From Brevibacillus porteri (lineage in GTDB: Bacteria; Bacillota; Bacilli; Brevibacillales; Brevibacillaceae), in the NCBI RefSeq assembly GCF_003013475.1, contig NZ_PXZO01000032.1, forward strand, positions 1-64,000: DNA of 64,000 nucleotides, in the 5' to 3' direction. The translations under genes and the position numbers were made by a program. The notes under the pieces were generated by a model that had not been told where the DNA came from, ran no database searches, and saw only the letters and a list, made by a program, of their open reading frames with translations. This document shows, piece after piece, positions 16,995-25,727 of the stretch (position 1 is the stretch's first letter; each line of letters starts with the position of its first letter).

Positions 16995-19421
16995 ATGATT
17001 CGTTCGACAAAACGGTTCATGAAAGAACAGGACGGGGGAATTGCAGTGTCAGTATGGATAGCAAGCCTAGCGATGATGATCGGCCTCATTTTGTCCGCCT
17101 ATTTACATCCTGCTTGGCTGCTGTTGGCTACAGGCGTATCATGGGCAATCGTTGCATGTATCCCGTTACCATACCGCAAATTCGTTGCATGCTACTCACT
17201 GATTATTATTCTAGCAGGTCTCTTTTTTTGTGGGTACGAGATTCTCCACAGCTCTGAAGTGAAACCACTGGCAGAAAGGGAGCAGAGCATCTGGATAGAA
17301 GGCGTCATTGATTCACCTGTGAGACGGGACGGGGATGTAGCACGATTTTTTGTCACGATAACATCCTGGGGTGAAAATCAACCTGATCAGAACGTGCATC
17401 GGTCTCTCGAAAAAATCGCGCTTCGTGTTAAACTTGCTTCTTTCCAGGAAGCAACACAAATAGAGCAGTGGAGACGTGGCAGTGTTATCGTGGCTCCAAT
17501 CCGATTATCCTTACCAGCTCCTACGCGTAATCCTCATGCCTTCGACTACGCCAGCTACTTGTATTGGCAAGGCGTCCCTGTTACAGGAGAAACAAACTAT
17601 CAAGCGATTGATGTGATACCTGCTTTTTCCGTGTCGGCAAGCTTTCAAGAGTGGCAGGACTCGGGTGCAAAGAGAATTGAATCATTATTTACTGATCCAG
17701 AAACAGCGGGTTACATGAAGTCGCTGCTGCTTGGTCTTGGACAAGAGGTGAACCTTGAGCTTGCGGCGATGTATTCGAATTTGGGCTTAAGTCATATCCT
17801 CGCGATTTCCGGTTTGCATGTGACGTTGGTTAGCTCCATGTTTATGTGGTGCTTGGAACGGATTGGAATCAGACGCAGACTCGCATTTGTCGTAACGATT
17901 TTGTTTTTGATCGGGTATGTGCTTCTGGTGGGAGCCAGCGCGTCCGCGATCCGATCTGGACTGATGGGGAGTGTGGGTCTTCTCTGTCAAGTATTTGGAA
18001 AGAGGTTGGACGGCAAGGACGTCTGGGCAGGTGCACTCATTCTTATGCTGGTGTTGAATCCGTATCAGCTGTGGCATGTCGGTTTTCAGCTTTCCTTTGC
18101 GGTGACACTTGGTCTGATTATTTTTGTGCCATACAGCTTGCATGTGTTTGTGCGGGTACCCGTCTGGATTCGTACACTTGTGTCGGTTACTTTGTCAGCC
18201 CAGCTCGTTTCTTTCCCGTTTCTCATCTATCATTTTCATTTGTTTTCACCAGTGTCTTGGCTGGTCAATTTGGTAGTGACACCGATTCTCTCGGCTATAG
18301 CGCTACCGTTCGGGTATATCGCGGTTGTCCTCGATTTCGTCCATCCGTTTTTGGCCGTGATCCCTGTTTGGGTATCAACGGCTATGCTGAAATGGATTCA
18401 TCTCCCGCTGTTTGCTATCGAAAAAATGAGGCTCCCTTTCACATATTGGCCGCATCCTTCGTGGTGCTGGCTTGTTTTGTATACCTGCTTTTTGGGTGTT
18501 CTGCCCATTTCATGGAAGTTGGGCTATCATCGAAAGCGTGATATAATGCTTACTTTCGTTATATTTCTCATGTTTATTGTAGCAGCTAGACAGCCGTTTT
18601 CAGGAGTCGAAGAAGTGCGAATTACCTTCCTTGATGTCGGACAAGGGGATTCCATCGTTGTCGAAATTGGTGATCAGAAGGTATACTTAATGGATGCAGG
18701 TGGGACAATGCGGTTCCCAGCTGCTGAACCATGGATGGAAAAGCGTGACCCATTTGAGGTGGGGAAAGACGTCGTTCTGCCGTTTCTGATGGCCAGAGGA
18801 ATCGAGAAAATCGACCGCGTCGTCATGACGCATGGTGACCTGGATCACATCGGGGGAGTAAAGTCGCTTATTCCTCATTTTTCTTTTGGAGAGGTATTGG
18901 TGAATGGGACAGCACCTTCCAAATTGGAGGGCGAGATTGTCCAGCTTTTTCAACAAGAAGGGGTTCCGATTGTAACTGGGCTCCCGGGTCAATCTTGGTC
19001 AGATGGGCCGGGAATCGAGTGGAAGTGGCTGCACCCGGGGGAATCGACCTTCTCAGGAAATGATGCATCCGTAGTACTCCAGCTGACTGCTTATAACAAG
19101 ACTGTATTGTTTACGGGTGACATTGAAAAGGATGGGGAAAGCCAGCTTGTTCAAAACGGTTTGACTTCTGTGGATGTTTTGAAAGTAGCCCACCATGGAA
19201 GCAATACCTCGAGCACCGAAGAGCTCCTTGCAGTCACAGCACCAAAAGTTGCTGTAATCTCTGCCGGGGTGAAAAATCGGTACGGGCATCCATCGTCCGA
19301 AGTACTGCATCGCTTAAAAAAATCGGGTTCCGCCGTGTACAGGACTGATGCTCATGGAGCGATTACGCTGGTTATTACACCTACGGGATTATATTGGCAG
19401 ACCCAAATATTGGATACATAA
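16995..19421 (+). CDS. comEC: ComEC/Rec2 DNA internalisation channel
   Basis: Polytopic membrane protein that carries transforming DNA across the membrane, 808 residues. The N-terminal part has an OB-like extracellular domain (residues about 60-200) between two helices. The ComEC core follows (SHILAISGLHVTL, many helices). The C-terminal metallo-beta-lactamase domain (TFLDVGQGDS, THGDLDHIGG, HHGS) probably degrades the non-transported strand. Start ATG 16995 follows TTAGGAG. It is divergent from asnB. Confidence 0.93.
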   Translation: MIRSTKRFMKEQDGGIAVSVWIASLAMMIGLILSAYLHPAWLLLATGVSWAIVACIPLPYRKFVACYSLIIILAGLFFCGYEILHSSEVKPLAEREQSIWIEGVIDSPVRRDGDVARFFVTITSWGENQPDQNVHRSLEKIALRVKLASFQEATQIEQWRRGSVIVAPIRLSLPAPTRNPHAFDYASYLYWQGVPVTGETNYQAIDVIPAFSVSASFQEWQDSGAKRIESLFTDPETAGYMKSLLLGLGQEVNLELAAMYSNLGLSHILAISGLHVTLVSSMFMWCLERIGIRRRLAFVVTILFLIGYVLLVGASASAIRSGLMGSVGLLCQVFGKRLDGKDVWAGALILMLVLNPYQLWHVGFQLSFAVTLGLIIFVPYSLHVFVRVPVWIRTLVSVTLSAQLVSFPFLIYHFHLFSPVSWLVNLVVTPILSAIALPFGYIAVVLDFVHPFLAVIPVWVSTAMLKWIHLPLFAIEKMRLPFTYWPHPSWCWLVLYTCFLGVLPISWKLGYHRKRDIMLTFVIFLMFIVAARQPFSGVEEVRITFLDVGQGDSIVVEIGDQKVYLMDAGGTMRFPAAEPWMEKRDPFEVGKDVVLPFLMARGIEKIDRVVMTHGDLDHIGGVKSLIPHFSFGEVLVNGTAPSKLEGEIVQLFQQEGVPIVTGLPGQSWSDGPGIEWKWLHPGESTFSGNDASVVLQLTAYNKTVLFTGDIEKDGESQLVQNGLTSVDVLKVAHHGSNTSSTEELLAVTAPKVAVISAGVKNRYGHPSSEVLHRLKKSGSAVYRTDAHGAITLVITPTGLYWQTQILDT

Positions 19422-19427
19422 ACTGTT

Positions 19428-19456
19428 TGCAACTTTTTCAATGAGCGAACCGTCTG
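19428..19456 (+). promoter_or_regulatory. Candidate ECF-type promoter of the sigma gene at 19475
   Basis: TGCAAC followed by TTTTT, then after 17 bases CGTCTG. This resembles the TGAAAC/CGTCTA promoters read by ECF sigma factors, which often autoregulate. The -10 lies only 19 bases before the start codon, leaving a very short leader, so this is tentative. Confidence 0.4.
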
Positions 19457-19474
19457 TAGGGGGGAGAAGAGAAT

Positions 19475-20020
19475 ATGCATGAAGCAGAGTTGATCAGGAT
19501 GGCGCAATCCGGGGATCATGACGCGCTAGTCGAACTGCTTCGATCTATTGAGACCTCCGTTTACCGAAGCGCTTATTACATTCTAGGGAACGAACAAGAC
19601 GCGCTAGATGCCTCCCAGGAAGTCCTCATTCGTATTTATCGAAAGTTGGACACCTATCAGGAAAAAGCAAAGTTCTCAACCTGGGTACAACGCATTGTCA
19701 GCAACGTCTGTATGGATAAATTTCGCGCGAAGAAGGAAACGGTCTCAATTGACGAGCACGAGTTGATCATTCCTGATCGAAACAACGTAGAAGAAGAAAT
19801 CCTTCTCACCGGGCTGTCGAATGACATCCAGGAAGCCATCGGAAGATTGCCAAAGCAATACCGGATGGTTGTAGTACTCCGCTATCTAGAGGATTTGTCC
19901 TATCAAGAAATAGCGGAGGCACTAGATTTGCCGCTTAACACGGTAAAGTCGTATTTATTTCGGGCTAGGCAACAGTTACAGGAGCTGTTGTACGACTACC
20001 AGAAAGGGGGGATCGGTTGA
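19475..20020 (+). CDS. ECF RNA polymerase sigma factor
   Basis: Extracytoplasmic-function sigma factor of 181 residues. Region 2 (DALDASQEVLIRIYRKLDTYQ...FSTWVQRIVSNVC) recognises the -10 box. Region 4 (RLPKQYRMVVVLRYLEDLSYQEIAEALDLPLNTVKSYLFRARQQL) recognises the -35 box. GGGGGGAG precedes the ATG. The following gene overlaps it (TGATG) and has the layout of an anti-sigma factor. Confidence 0.92.
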   Translation: MHEAELIRMAQSGDHDALVELLRSIETSVYRSAYYILGNEQDALDASQEVLIRIYRKLDTYQEKAKFSTWVQRIVSNVCMDKFRAKKETVSIDEHELIIPDRNNVEEEILLTGLSNDIQEAIGRLPKQYRMVVVLRYLEDLSYQEIAEALDLPLNTVKSYLFRARQQLQELLYDYQKGGIG

Positions 20021-20883
20021 TGACCAACGAAGAGATTTTTGAACTCATGCAGCGGGATCTGGATCGAGATCTGGTGGAGTCAGAGCAGCAATTGCTCCAT
20101 CGTTTGATTCAGAAAGATGTTGATCTGCAGCTTATGTACAACCGTTTGAAAGATGTGTCACAACAATTGGAACATCTGCCCCCTGTCGTACCTCCGTTCA
20201 GCATCGTAGATTCTATCCTGCCCAAGCTGGAATCAGCCGCTGCAAAGCCTGCTGCGGTGACATCTACGATGAACGAGGAAATCCTGCCCACTCTGGAAGT
20301 TAAGCGTGAGTCGTCTTCACTGCCGGAATCAAAAAAGTGGAAGCGGATGAAAGTGTGGATGGCCAGTCTTGGTAGTACGGCCGTCGCTGCTAGCTTATTG
20401 GTTGGCATGCTGTTTTCGGGCGGTGATGGTAAGAAGCAAGAAGTCGATTCGTTCCAGAACGGAACGGACATGACGCCAGCGGTCGTGAAACAACCCAAAA
20501 CCCCTGGGCCAGATGATCCGACTCCTCCAAGCAATAATCCAATACCATCGAATTCAAAAGAGGAAACGGACAAGGCAAAAAAGTCAAGTGGAGCAACTAC
20601 TCAGACGAAGAGTAAAAGGCCACCGGCAAAGACCGAGAAAAAGCAAACATCGCCACCGAAGAAAACGAAAACGCCGCCACCACCACAAAAGAAGCCTGTA
20701 CCTCCAACGCCAGTAATAACAGATGATAAGCCACCGGTATGGCCGATCGGACTGGAGGAGAATCCGGACAGAGAAGACAAAGAACCTGCTAATGACGATA
20801 AGGACGACGGTGGGGACAAGCAAGAGGAGAAAAACAAGGGAAAAAATAAAGAAAAGAAAAAAGATAAAGATGATAATGACTAA
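20020..20883 (+). CDS. Putative membrane anti-sigma factor with Pro/Lys-rich outer tail
   Basis: 287 residues, starting at ATG 20020 inside the sigma-factor stop. The N-terminal cytoplasmic part (NEEIFELMQRDLDRDLVESEQQLLHRLI) looks like the first helices of an anti-sigma domain, but the usual zinc-binding H-x3-C-x2-C is absent. One transmembrane segment lies near residues 112-132. The outer ~150 residues are low complexity: Pro/Thr/Lys-rich, then a Lys/Asp/Glu-rich end. Such a tail could cross or bind the cell wall. The anti-sigma role is inferred from gene order and topology. Confidence 0.65.
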   Translation: MTNEEIFELMQRDLDRDLVESEQQLLHRLIQKDVDLQLMYNRLKDVSQQLEHLPPVVPPFSIVDSILPKLESAAAKPAAVTSTMNEEILPTLEVKRESSSLPESKKWKRMKVWMASLGSTAVAASLLVGMLFSGGDGKKQEVDSFQNGTDMTPAVVKQPKTPGPDDPTPPSNNPIPSNSKEETDKAKKSSGATTQTKSKRPPAKTEKKQTSPPKKTKTPPPPQKKPVPPTPVITDDKPPVWPIGLEENPDREDKEPANDDKDDGGDKQEEKNKGKNKEKKKDKDDND

Positions 20884-20911
20884 CTTTTTTCCACGTATGG
20901 ACCGGCACCGC

Positions 20912-21060
20912 TTGCGAGGATTTTGCGTATAGTACATTATCAAGCACCCCCTGCTTACCGTTTGGGGAGGAGGAATCCCGGGGCTTTTCCCTAAACGTTT
21001 ACATAGAGGTGCCAACGGATGAAAAAACCGCTACCGATTCACTGGTGGCGGTTTTTTTTC
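20912..21060 (+). ncRNA. Candidate small RNA with its own promoter and terminator
   Basis: TTGCGA (20912-20917), 17 bases, CATTAT (20935-20940) could start a transcript near 20947. The body can fold: outer pairs GCACC (20944-20948)/GGTGC (21008-21012) and a 10-bp helix CGTTTGGGGA (20959-20968)/TTCCCTAAACG (20987-20997). It ends in a clear terminator at 21027-21059 (ACCGCTACC/GGTGGCGGT plus eight T). There is no ORF. The outer pair begins slightly before the predicted start, so one of the two assignments may be off. The terminator may serve the sigma operon instead. Confidence 0.4.
21027..21059 (+). terminator. Strong terminator before holA
   Basis: Nine-pair stem ACCGCTACC (21027-21035) with GGTGGCGGT (21044-21052), followed by eight T. 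Confidence 0.88.
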
Positions 21061-21080
21061 GCTTTGTTCTGAGCAACATG

Positions 21081-21089
21081 TGCTATAAT
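21081..21089 (+). promoter_or_regulatory. Extended -10 promoter of holA
   Basis: TGC directly before TATAAT (21084-21089) forms an extended -10. No good -35 lies at the normal distance. It is about 36 bases before the holA start. Confidence 0.5.
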
Positions 21090-21124
21090 AACGCAGGTAA
21101 GAAGAAGGAAAGGGGAGAAAACGT

Positions 21125-22162
21125 ATGCCACTCCTATCGGCTATTCGCGAAATACGGCAAAAACAATTCTCGCCGATCTACGTCTTATACGGGCCGGAGT
21201 CTTTTCTGGCCGAAGATTTTTTGGCGTTGGCTCGTAAAGAAATGATTGATCCAGAATTTACGGATTTGAATATGAGTGTGTATGATTGTACTGAAATAGG
21301 ATTGAGTGAAATTCTACAGGATGCGGAAACCTTGCCGTTTATGGGCGAGCATCGATTGGTGATTGCCAGACAAGCCTACTTTTTAACAGGAAGTAAGCCT
21401 TCGACTAAGGTAGAAAGCGACCCGGATGCTTTGCTCGATTATTTGCAAAATCCGCCTCCCTACACCACACTTATTTTACATACAGAAGCTGACAAGCTCG
21501 ATGAACGAAAAAAGCTGGTCAAAACGCTGCAGCAGAAAGCGAAAGTGATCCCTTTTCCGTTGTTAAAAGACGGAGATTTGTATGGCTGGGTAGAGCGGCA
21601 TGCGGGTAAATACCAGGCGAAAATCGATCGTCAGCAAGCCATGAGGCTTGTGGAGCGAGTAGGAGCCGAGCTGCGGCTTCTGGACAAGGAAATCGAAAAG
21701 ATGGCTCTGTTTGTCGGGGTGGGTGAAAGCATCACGGACGACGTCATCGAGCTGCTTGGAGCACGTACGCTGGAGCAGGATGTATTTGCGCTAATTGAAC
21801 AGGTCGCTTCGGGGAGATTGGACAAGGCACTCAGGATGATGTACGACTGCATGAAAACAGGAGAGGAGCCGATTAAGCTGCTGGCTCTCTTGGCGAGGCA
21901 GTTCCGCATGCTGTTGCATGTCAAGCAATTGGCGCCGCGTGGTTATTCGCAGCAACAGATGGCAGGTATGATTAAGATGCATCCTTACGCGGTGAAAAAA
22001 GCAATGGAGCAAGCGCGTCATTTTTCTGAGGAGTCGTTGAAAAAACTGCTGGGCATTCTGGCGGAAGAAGATTTTCGGATGAAGTCAGGGCAGGTAGACA
22101 AACGTCTCGCCCTCGAATTATTCATTGCACGTGCACATGACGAACGAACAAAACGGTCATGA
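21125..22162 (+). CDS. holA: DNA polymerase III delta subunit
   Basis: Wrench subunit of the clamp loader that opens the beta clamp; 345 residues. The N-terminal PIYVLYGPESFLAEDFL, the middle AAA-like region (LILHTEADKLDERKKLVK), the DVFALIEQVASG segment and the C-terminal collar helices (LLALLARQFRMLLHVKQL) match the YqeN/HolA family. It occupies the normal position before rpsT and gpr. Confidence 0.92.
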   Translation: MPLLSAIREIRQKQFSPIYVLYGPESFLAEDFLALARKEMIDPEFTDLNMSVYDCTEIGLSEILQDAETLPFMGEHRLVIARQAYFLTGSKPSTKVESDPDALLDYLQNPPPYTTLILHTEADKLDERKKLVKTLQQKAKVIPFPLLKDGDLYGWVERHAGKYQAKIDRQQAMRLVERVGAELRLLDKEIEKMALFVGVGESITDDVIELLGARTLEQDVFALIEQVASGRLDKALRMMYDCMKTGEEPIKLLALLARQFRMLLHVKQLAPRGYSQQQMAGMIKMHPYAVKKAMEQARHFSEESLKKLLGILAEEDFRMKSGQVDKRLALELFIARAHDERTKRS

Positions 22163-22175
22163 CGTTTATTACAGT

Positions 22176-22214
22176 AAAAAAACCCCTAGAACAAGTTGTT
22201 CACGGGGTTTTTTT
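22176..22214. terminator. Bidirectional terminator between holA and rpsT
   Basis: A7-CCCC (22176-22186) pairs with GGGG-T7 (22204-22214), with an AACAAGTTGTT inner hairpin. It is symmetrical and serves both convergent genes. Confidence 0.88.
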
Positions 22215-22226
22215 GCGCTTGGTCTC

Positions 22227-22502
22227 TTACGCTACAGGAGCGCTCAGAACGTTAAGCTTTTTCATCAAACGAGACTTTTGACGGTTTGCTGCGTTTTTAT
22301 GAATGAGACCTTTCGAAGCGGCCTTGTCCAGCTTTTTCACAGCCACCAGAAGAGTAGATTTCGCCAATGCTACATCGGAAGCAGCGACAGCTTTCTCAAA
22401 GCTCTTGATGGAAGTACGCAGATCAGACTTTTGAGAAGCACGGTGTGCGCGACGCTTTTCGATTGTTTTGGTGCGTTTAATCGCGGATTTAATATTTGGC
22501 AT
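22227..22502 (-). CDS. rpsT: 30S ribosomal protein S20 (bS20)
   Basis: 91 residues, starting [24 protein letters not shown] and ending in the basic helix [11 protein letters not shown], typical of bS20, which binds 16S rRNA early in assembly. The ribosome site TAAGGAGGTGA is one of the strongest in the window and fixes the start at 22502. It is the only reverse-strand gene between comEA/asnB and the alpha/beta hydrolase at 31.5 kb. Confidence 0.97.
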   Translation of the reverse strand: MPNIKSAIKRTKTIEKRRAHRASQKSDLRTSIKSFEKAVAASDVALAKSTLLVAVKKLDKAASKGLIHKNAANRQKSRLMKKLNVLSAPVA

Positions 22503-22591
22503 GTGTGTCACCTCCTTAGACGACCATAGACATACAGTCATACAACAAAGTAATTCTAGCATGGGGCGAACCCATTTGCAAGAAAGGATTC

Positions 22592-22621
22592 GGAATAAAA
22601 ATGAAGGATTCAAGCAAGCTA
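22592..22621 (+). promoter_or_regulatory. Possible SigG promoter of gpr
   Basis: GGAATA (22592-22597), 17 bases, CAAGCTA (22615-22621). It partly matches the forespore sigma-G pattern TGAATA / CATACTA, which controls gpr in B. subtilis. The -10 match is 5 of 7. Confidence 0.3.
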
Positions 22622-22679
22622 GTAGCAGGAACAAAATGGTCAGTACTTTTTTCACTTCGGATCAAAGGAGCTGATGAAC

Positions 22680-23780
22680 ATGGCACATAACATTGATTTG
22701 TCTGGTTATTCCATTCGTACGGATCTTGCAGTGGAGGCCCACGAGCTTGCCCAGCAACAAAACCAGAGCGATATTGAGGGCGTTTGGCTGCAAGCTGACG
22801 ACAGCGAGCCCAATGTGAAAGTAACGAGATTACATGTGGAAACAGAGGGAGCGGGGAAGGAAATCGGCAAGCTTCCGGGGCATTACCTTACGATTGAAGT
22901 GCCAAAGCTGCGGGATAATGATACCTCGATCGAAGAGCAGGTGGCCAAGCGATTCTCTGTCGAATTTGCCAAGTTTCTCAAACAACTGGGAATCACTGAA
23001 GACAAAAAGGCTCTCGTCGTTGGTCTCGGCAACTGGAATGTGACCCCGGATGCGCTGGGGCCGATGGTTGTGGAAAATTTGTTGATTACACGTCATCTGT
23101 ACACGCTGGCGCCTGAAACCGTTGGAGAAGGCTATCGGGAAGTCAGTGCGCTATCACCGGGTGTCCTTGGGATTACGGGTATAGAAACGAGTGAGATTAT
23201 TTTTGGTGTCGTGGAAAAAAGCAAACCCGATTTTGTCATCTGTATCGATGCTCTTGCGTCCCGCGCTCTGCACCGGGTCAACACGACGATTCAAATATCG
23301 GATACAGGGATTCATCCCGGTTCAGGGGTCGGAAACAAGCGCAAAGCGATTGATCAGGCGACGCTTGGTGTGCCTGTGATTGCGATAGGGGTCCCTACGG
23401 TCGTTTTTGCCTCCACGATTGTAAATGATGCAATTACGTACTTGATGGGGCATTTTGGACAATCGATGGTGGAGAGCAAGCGGGCGTTTAACAAACTGGC
23501 AATGAGCACGCTGCCAGAGCGTAAGGAACCGTATACGGAAGAGGACTTGCCCGACATGGAATCACGTAAGACATTCATGGGATTGGTAGGTTCACTGCCG
23601 GAAGAAGAGAAACGACAACTGATTCATGAGGTCCTCCGACCGCTGGGACAGGATCTGGTCGTCACCCCAAAAGAAGTGGACGATTTTATTGAAGGGGTGG
23701 CGAATGTGATCGCAACAGGTCTGAATCGCGCCTTGCACAGTGCAGTGAATGAAGAAAATAGCGGCTCGTATACCCACTAA
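22680..23780 (+). CDS. gpr: Germination protease GPR
   Basis: Aspartic-type spore protease that degrades small acid-soluble proteins when spores germinate; made as a zymogen in the forespore. The sequence is very close to the B. subtilis enzyme over GLGNWNVTPDALGP, PGVLGITGIETSEI and SDTGIHPGSGVGNKR. SIRTDLAVEA near residue 11 is near the known autoprocessing region. AAAGGAG is nine bases before ATG 22680 and only three before ATG 22674, so the inner start is preferred; 366 residues. Confidence 0.95.
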   Translation: MAHNIDLSGYSIRTDLAVEAHELAQQQNQSDIEGVWLQADDSEPNVKVTRLHVETEGAGKEIGKLPGHYLTIEVPKLRDNDTSIEEQVAKRFSVEFAKFLKQLGITEDKKALVVGLGNWNVTPDALGPMVVENLLITRHLYTLAPETVGEGYREVSALSPGVLGITGIETSEIIFGVVEKSKPDFVICIDALASRALHRVNTTIQISDTGIHPGSGVGNKRKAIDQATLGVPVIAIGVPTVVFASTIVNDAITYLMGHFGQSMVESKRAFNKLAMSTLPERKEPYTEEDLPDMESRKTFMGLVGSLPEEEKRQLIHEVLRPLGQDLVVTPKEVDDFIEGVANVIATGLNRALHSAVNEENSGSYTH

Positions 23781-23921
23781 GTCGTAAAAAGCTAGAGTGA
23801 GAGAGAAAAGCTAGAAAAGGGTTCTATCGTCTCTATGAGCCTCATAAGCTAAAGCATAGACAAGCGCGAGGGGGAAGTTCTCCCGACGTGCAAACATGCT
23901 ACAGCTAGAGGAGTGAGACAG

Positions 23922-25100
23922 ATGGCGACCCTCATTCAACGCCAATTCGTTGTTCTTTCATTTATAACCGCCTTCCTGTTTGTCATGACAGGTGTGCTTT
24001 CGCTCGGCGGGAACCGAATCGCAATTTCTTCCTCCGCCATTCAACAGGCCGCTTCTCATATTTCTAGTCTGGCGATTTTGGGGTGGATGGGGCAGGAAAT
24101 TCCGGTTTTGTCCGAAACGGTGCAAGCACAGGCTGATGATCGCACGAATAGCGTAACGGGTTTTCTCTTTCGCTTGGCAACCAATATACAGCCAGGAGAC
24201 TTGCGTAGCTTACTAGGCAGGGAGCTCCCTGGGATGGTAACGACAGAGGATGCCAGGTTTGTCGTGCAGGGAAAAGGAGCTTCTCTCGCAGATTTTTATT
24301 TGGAGTACCCCGCTCATCCGAGACAGGTAGAGGATCAATCGCAAGTAGTTCCGATCGTAGAGCCAAAGCCGGAGGATACCACGAAGTCAGGCGAAACGAA
24401 GCCAGTTCCTGTGCCCAATTCCATCACGAACGGCAAAAAAATCGTTTACGTCTACAACTCGCACAATCGGGAATCGTGGTTCAGTGAGACGAAGCCAGTG
24501 GGAACCTCCGTCGATCATCCTACGAGAAATATATCGTTAATCAGCAAGTATTTATCAGAAGCGTTGAATGACAGAGGAATTGGTTCGGACGTGAGCACCG
24601 ACGACATCTATCAGCAGCTGTTGAACAAAAAAATGCACTACTCCTTCTCCTACGCGGAATCTTTGCAAGTAGTCAAATCAGCAACGGTGAAAAACAAGGA
24701 GCTGTACTACTTTTTCGATCTGCATCGAGACACAGCGCCACGAGAGCGTACAACGGTCACGATCAAAGGAAAAACGTATGGAAGAGTATTGTTCGTCATC
24801 GGGAAAAGAAACAAAAGCTACGAGAAAAATGAGGCGTTTGCAACGGAGCTTCATGAGTTGATGGAAAAAATGTACCCAGAGCTTTCGCGTGGCGTGATGG
24901 AAAAAGGCGCAAAAACGGATCATGGCGAGTATAATCAGTCCCTCTCCCCGGGAAGTCTGTTAATAGAAATAGGTGGTACGGAAAACAGCGTGCAGGAAAG
25001 CATGAATACGGCAGAAGCATTGGCTGATGTTTTCGCAGCCTATTATCAGCAAGCTGAAAAAGTAGGCAAAACAGTTTCTGACGAGCCTGCAAAGAGGTGA
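23922..25100 (+). CDS. spoIIP: Stage II sporulation protein P
   Basis: Cell-wall amidase/endopeptidase that, with SpoIID and SpoIIM, thins septal peptidoglycan during engulfment. An N-terminal anchor (VVLSFITAFLFVMTGVLSLG) precedes the secreted catalytic domain: VYVYNSHNRESW, FFDLHRDTAPRE and LSPGSLLIEIGG carry the conserved His and Glu residues. The family's usual HTH at the first motif is NSH here. ATG 23922 is eight bases after AGAGGAG. It follows gpr as in B. subtilis; 392 residues. The 140 bases upstream hold no clear gpr terminator. Confidence 0.94.
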   Translation: MATLIQRQFVVLSFITAFLFVMTGVLSLGGNRIAISSSAIQQAASHISSLAILGWMGQEIPVLSETVQAQADDRTNSVTGFLFRLATNIQPGDLRSLLGRELPGMVTTEDARFVVQGKGASLADFYLEYPAHPRQVEDQSQVVPIVEPKPEDTTKSGETKPVPVPNSITNGKKIVYVYNSHNRESWFSETKPVGTSVDHPTRNISLISKYLSEALNDRGIGSDVSTDDIYQQLLNKKMHYSFSYAESLQVVKSATVKNKELYYFFDLHRDTAPRERTTVTIKGKTYGRVLFVIGKRNKSYEKNEAFATELHELMEKMYPELSRGVMEKGAKTDHGEYNQSLSPGSLLIEIGGTENSVQESMNTAEALADVFAAYYQQAEKVGKTVSDEPAKR

Positions 25101-25105
25101 CGGGC

Positions 25106-25414
25106 ATGAACGTGACGATGAAGCTGACTGGACTGTTAATCATCTTGCTGGTCGGGGTAGTTTTGGGATTGCAAACGGCTGAGCGTGGAATATCCAAGGT
25201 AAGTGGAGTGCCTGAGGGGCAGGCTCAAACCTTTTCCATCAAAAAAGTGGATCAAGGGCAAGTGGAGATCGCGGTAATGGGCAAGCAGGTTCAGACCGCC
25301 AACCCGAAGGAAATGGTCAACTACGTCAGTCGGATCGGTTTGACTTTGGGTGGAAGCATTAAAAGTGGGGCGCAGAGTTTTGTCGATTGGGTAGGGAGTT
25401 TTTTTGAACCGTGA
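25106..25414 (+). CDS. yqxA: YqxA-like small membrane protein (DUF3679 type)
   Basis: 102 residues from ATG 25106, which follows AGAGGTG overlapping the spoIIP stop. A single N-terminal transmembrane segment (LTGLLIILLVGVVLGLQ) is followed by a soluble tail with a VNYVSRIGLTLGGSIKSGAQ helix. It is placed directly after spoIIP exactly like B. subtilis yqxA, and probably belongs to the same sporulation transcript. Molecular role unknown. Confidence 0.78.
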   Translation: MNVTMKLTGLLIILLVGVVLGLQTAERGISKVSGVPEGQAQTFSIKKVDQGQVEIAVMGKQVQTANPKEMVNYVSRIGLTLGGSIKSGAQSFVDWVGSFFEP

Positions 25415-25460
25415 AAATGGTTTATGCGCAAAAAGAAGGGGTGCAGAAAGCCCCAGTGAC

Positions 25461-25490
25461 AAAAGGCCCGTACAGGCGGGTCTTTTGCAT
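25461..25490 (+). terminator. Terminator of the spoIIP-yqxA unit
   Basis: AAAAGGCCCG (25461-25470) pairs imperfectly with CGGGTCTTTT (25477-25486). It marks the end of the conserved backbone and the start of the accessory block. Confidence 0.6.
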
Positions 25491-25645
25491 GCGACCACAG
25501 ATGCTTCATTCGATCTGCTAAAACAGTGCAAGTGAGGCTACATCAACAATGAAAGGGCTATCATAAAAATTTTTTACATAATTTTAAAACGCAAGTCAAA
25601 TATTCTTTTTAATCAGTAAAGAGATAATAGTTTGAATTTATTGTG

Positions 25646-25674
25646 TTGCGAAAAAATTGAATAAATGGCATAAT
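25646..25674 (+). promoter_or_regulatory. SigA-type promoter of the peptide importer operon
   Basis: TTGCGA (25646-25651), 17-base spacer, CATAAT (25669-25674), in an AT-rich stretch about 54 bases before the start codon. Confidence 0.6.
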
Positions 25675-25727
25675 GTCTACTGATAGGTCTATTTTGGAAG
25701 TATATATCGGTGAGAGAGGTGAGCCAC

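Larger units (their letters stand above)
25415..25727 (+). other. Intergenic region before the peptide importer
   Basis: About 310 bases without a gene. It holds the yqxA terminator, then a very AT-rich stretch (25555-25680), and one promoter at 25646-25674. I see no riboswitch or cre site. Confidence 0.6.
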
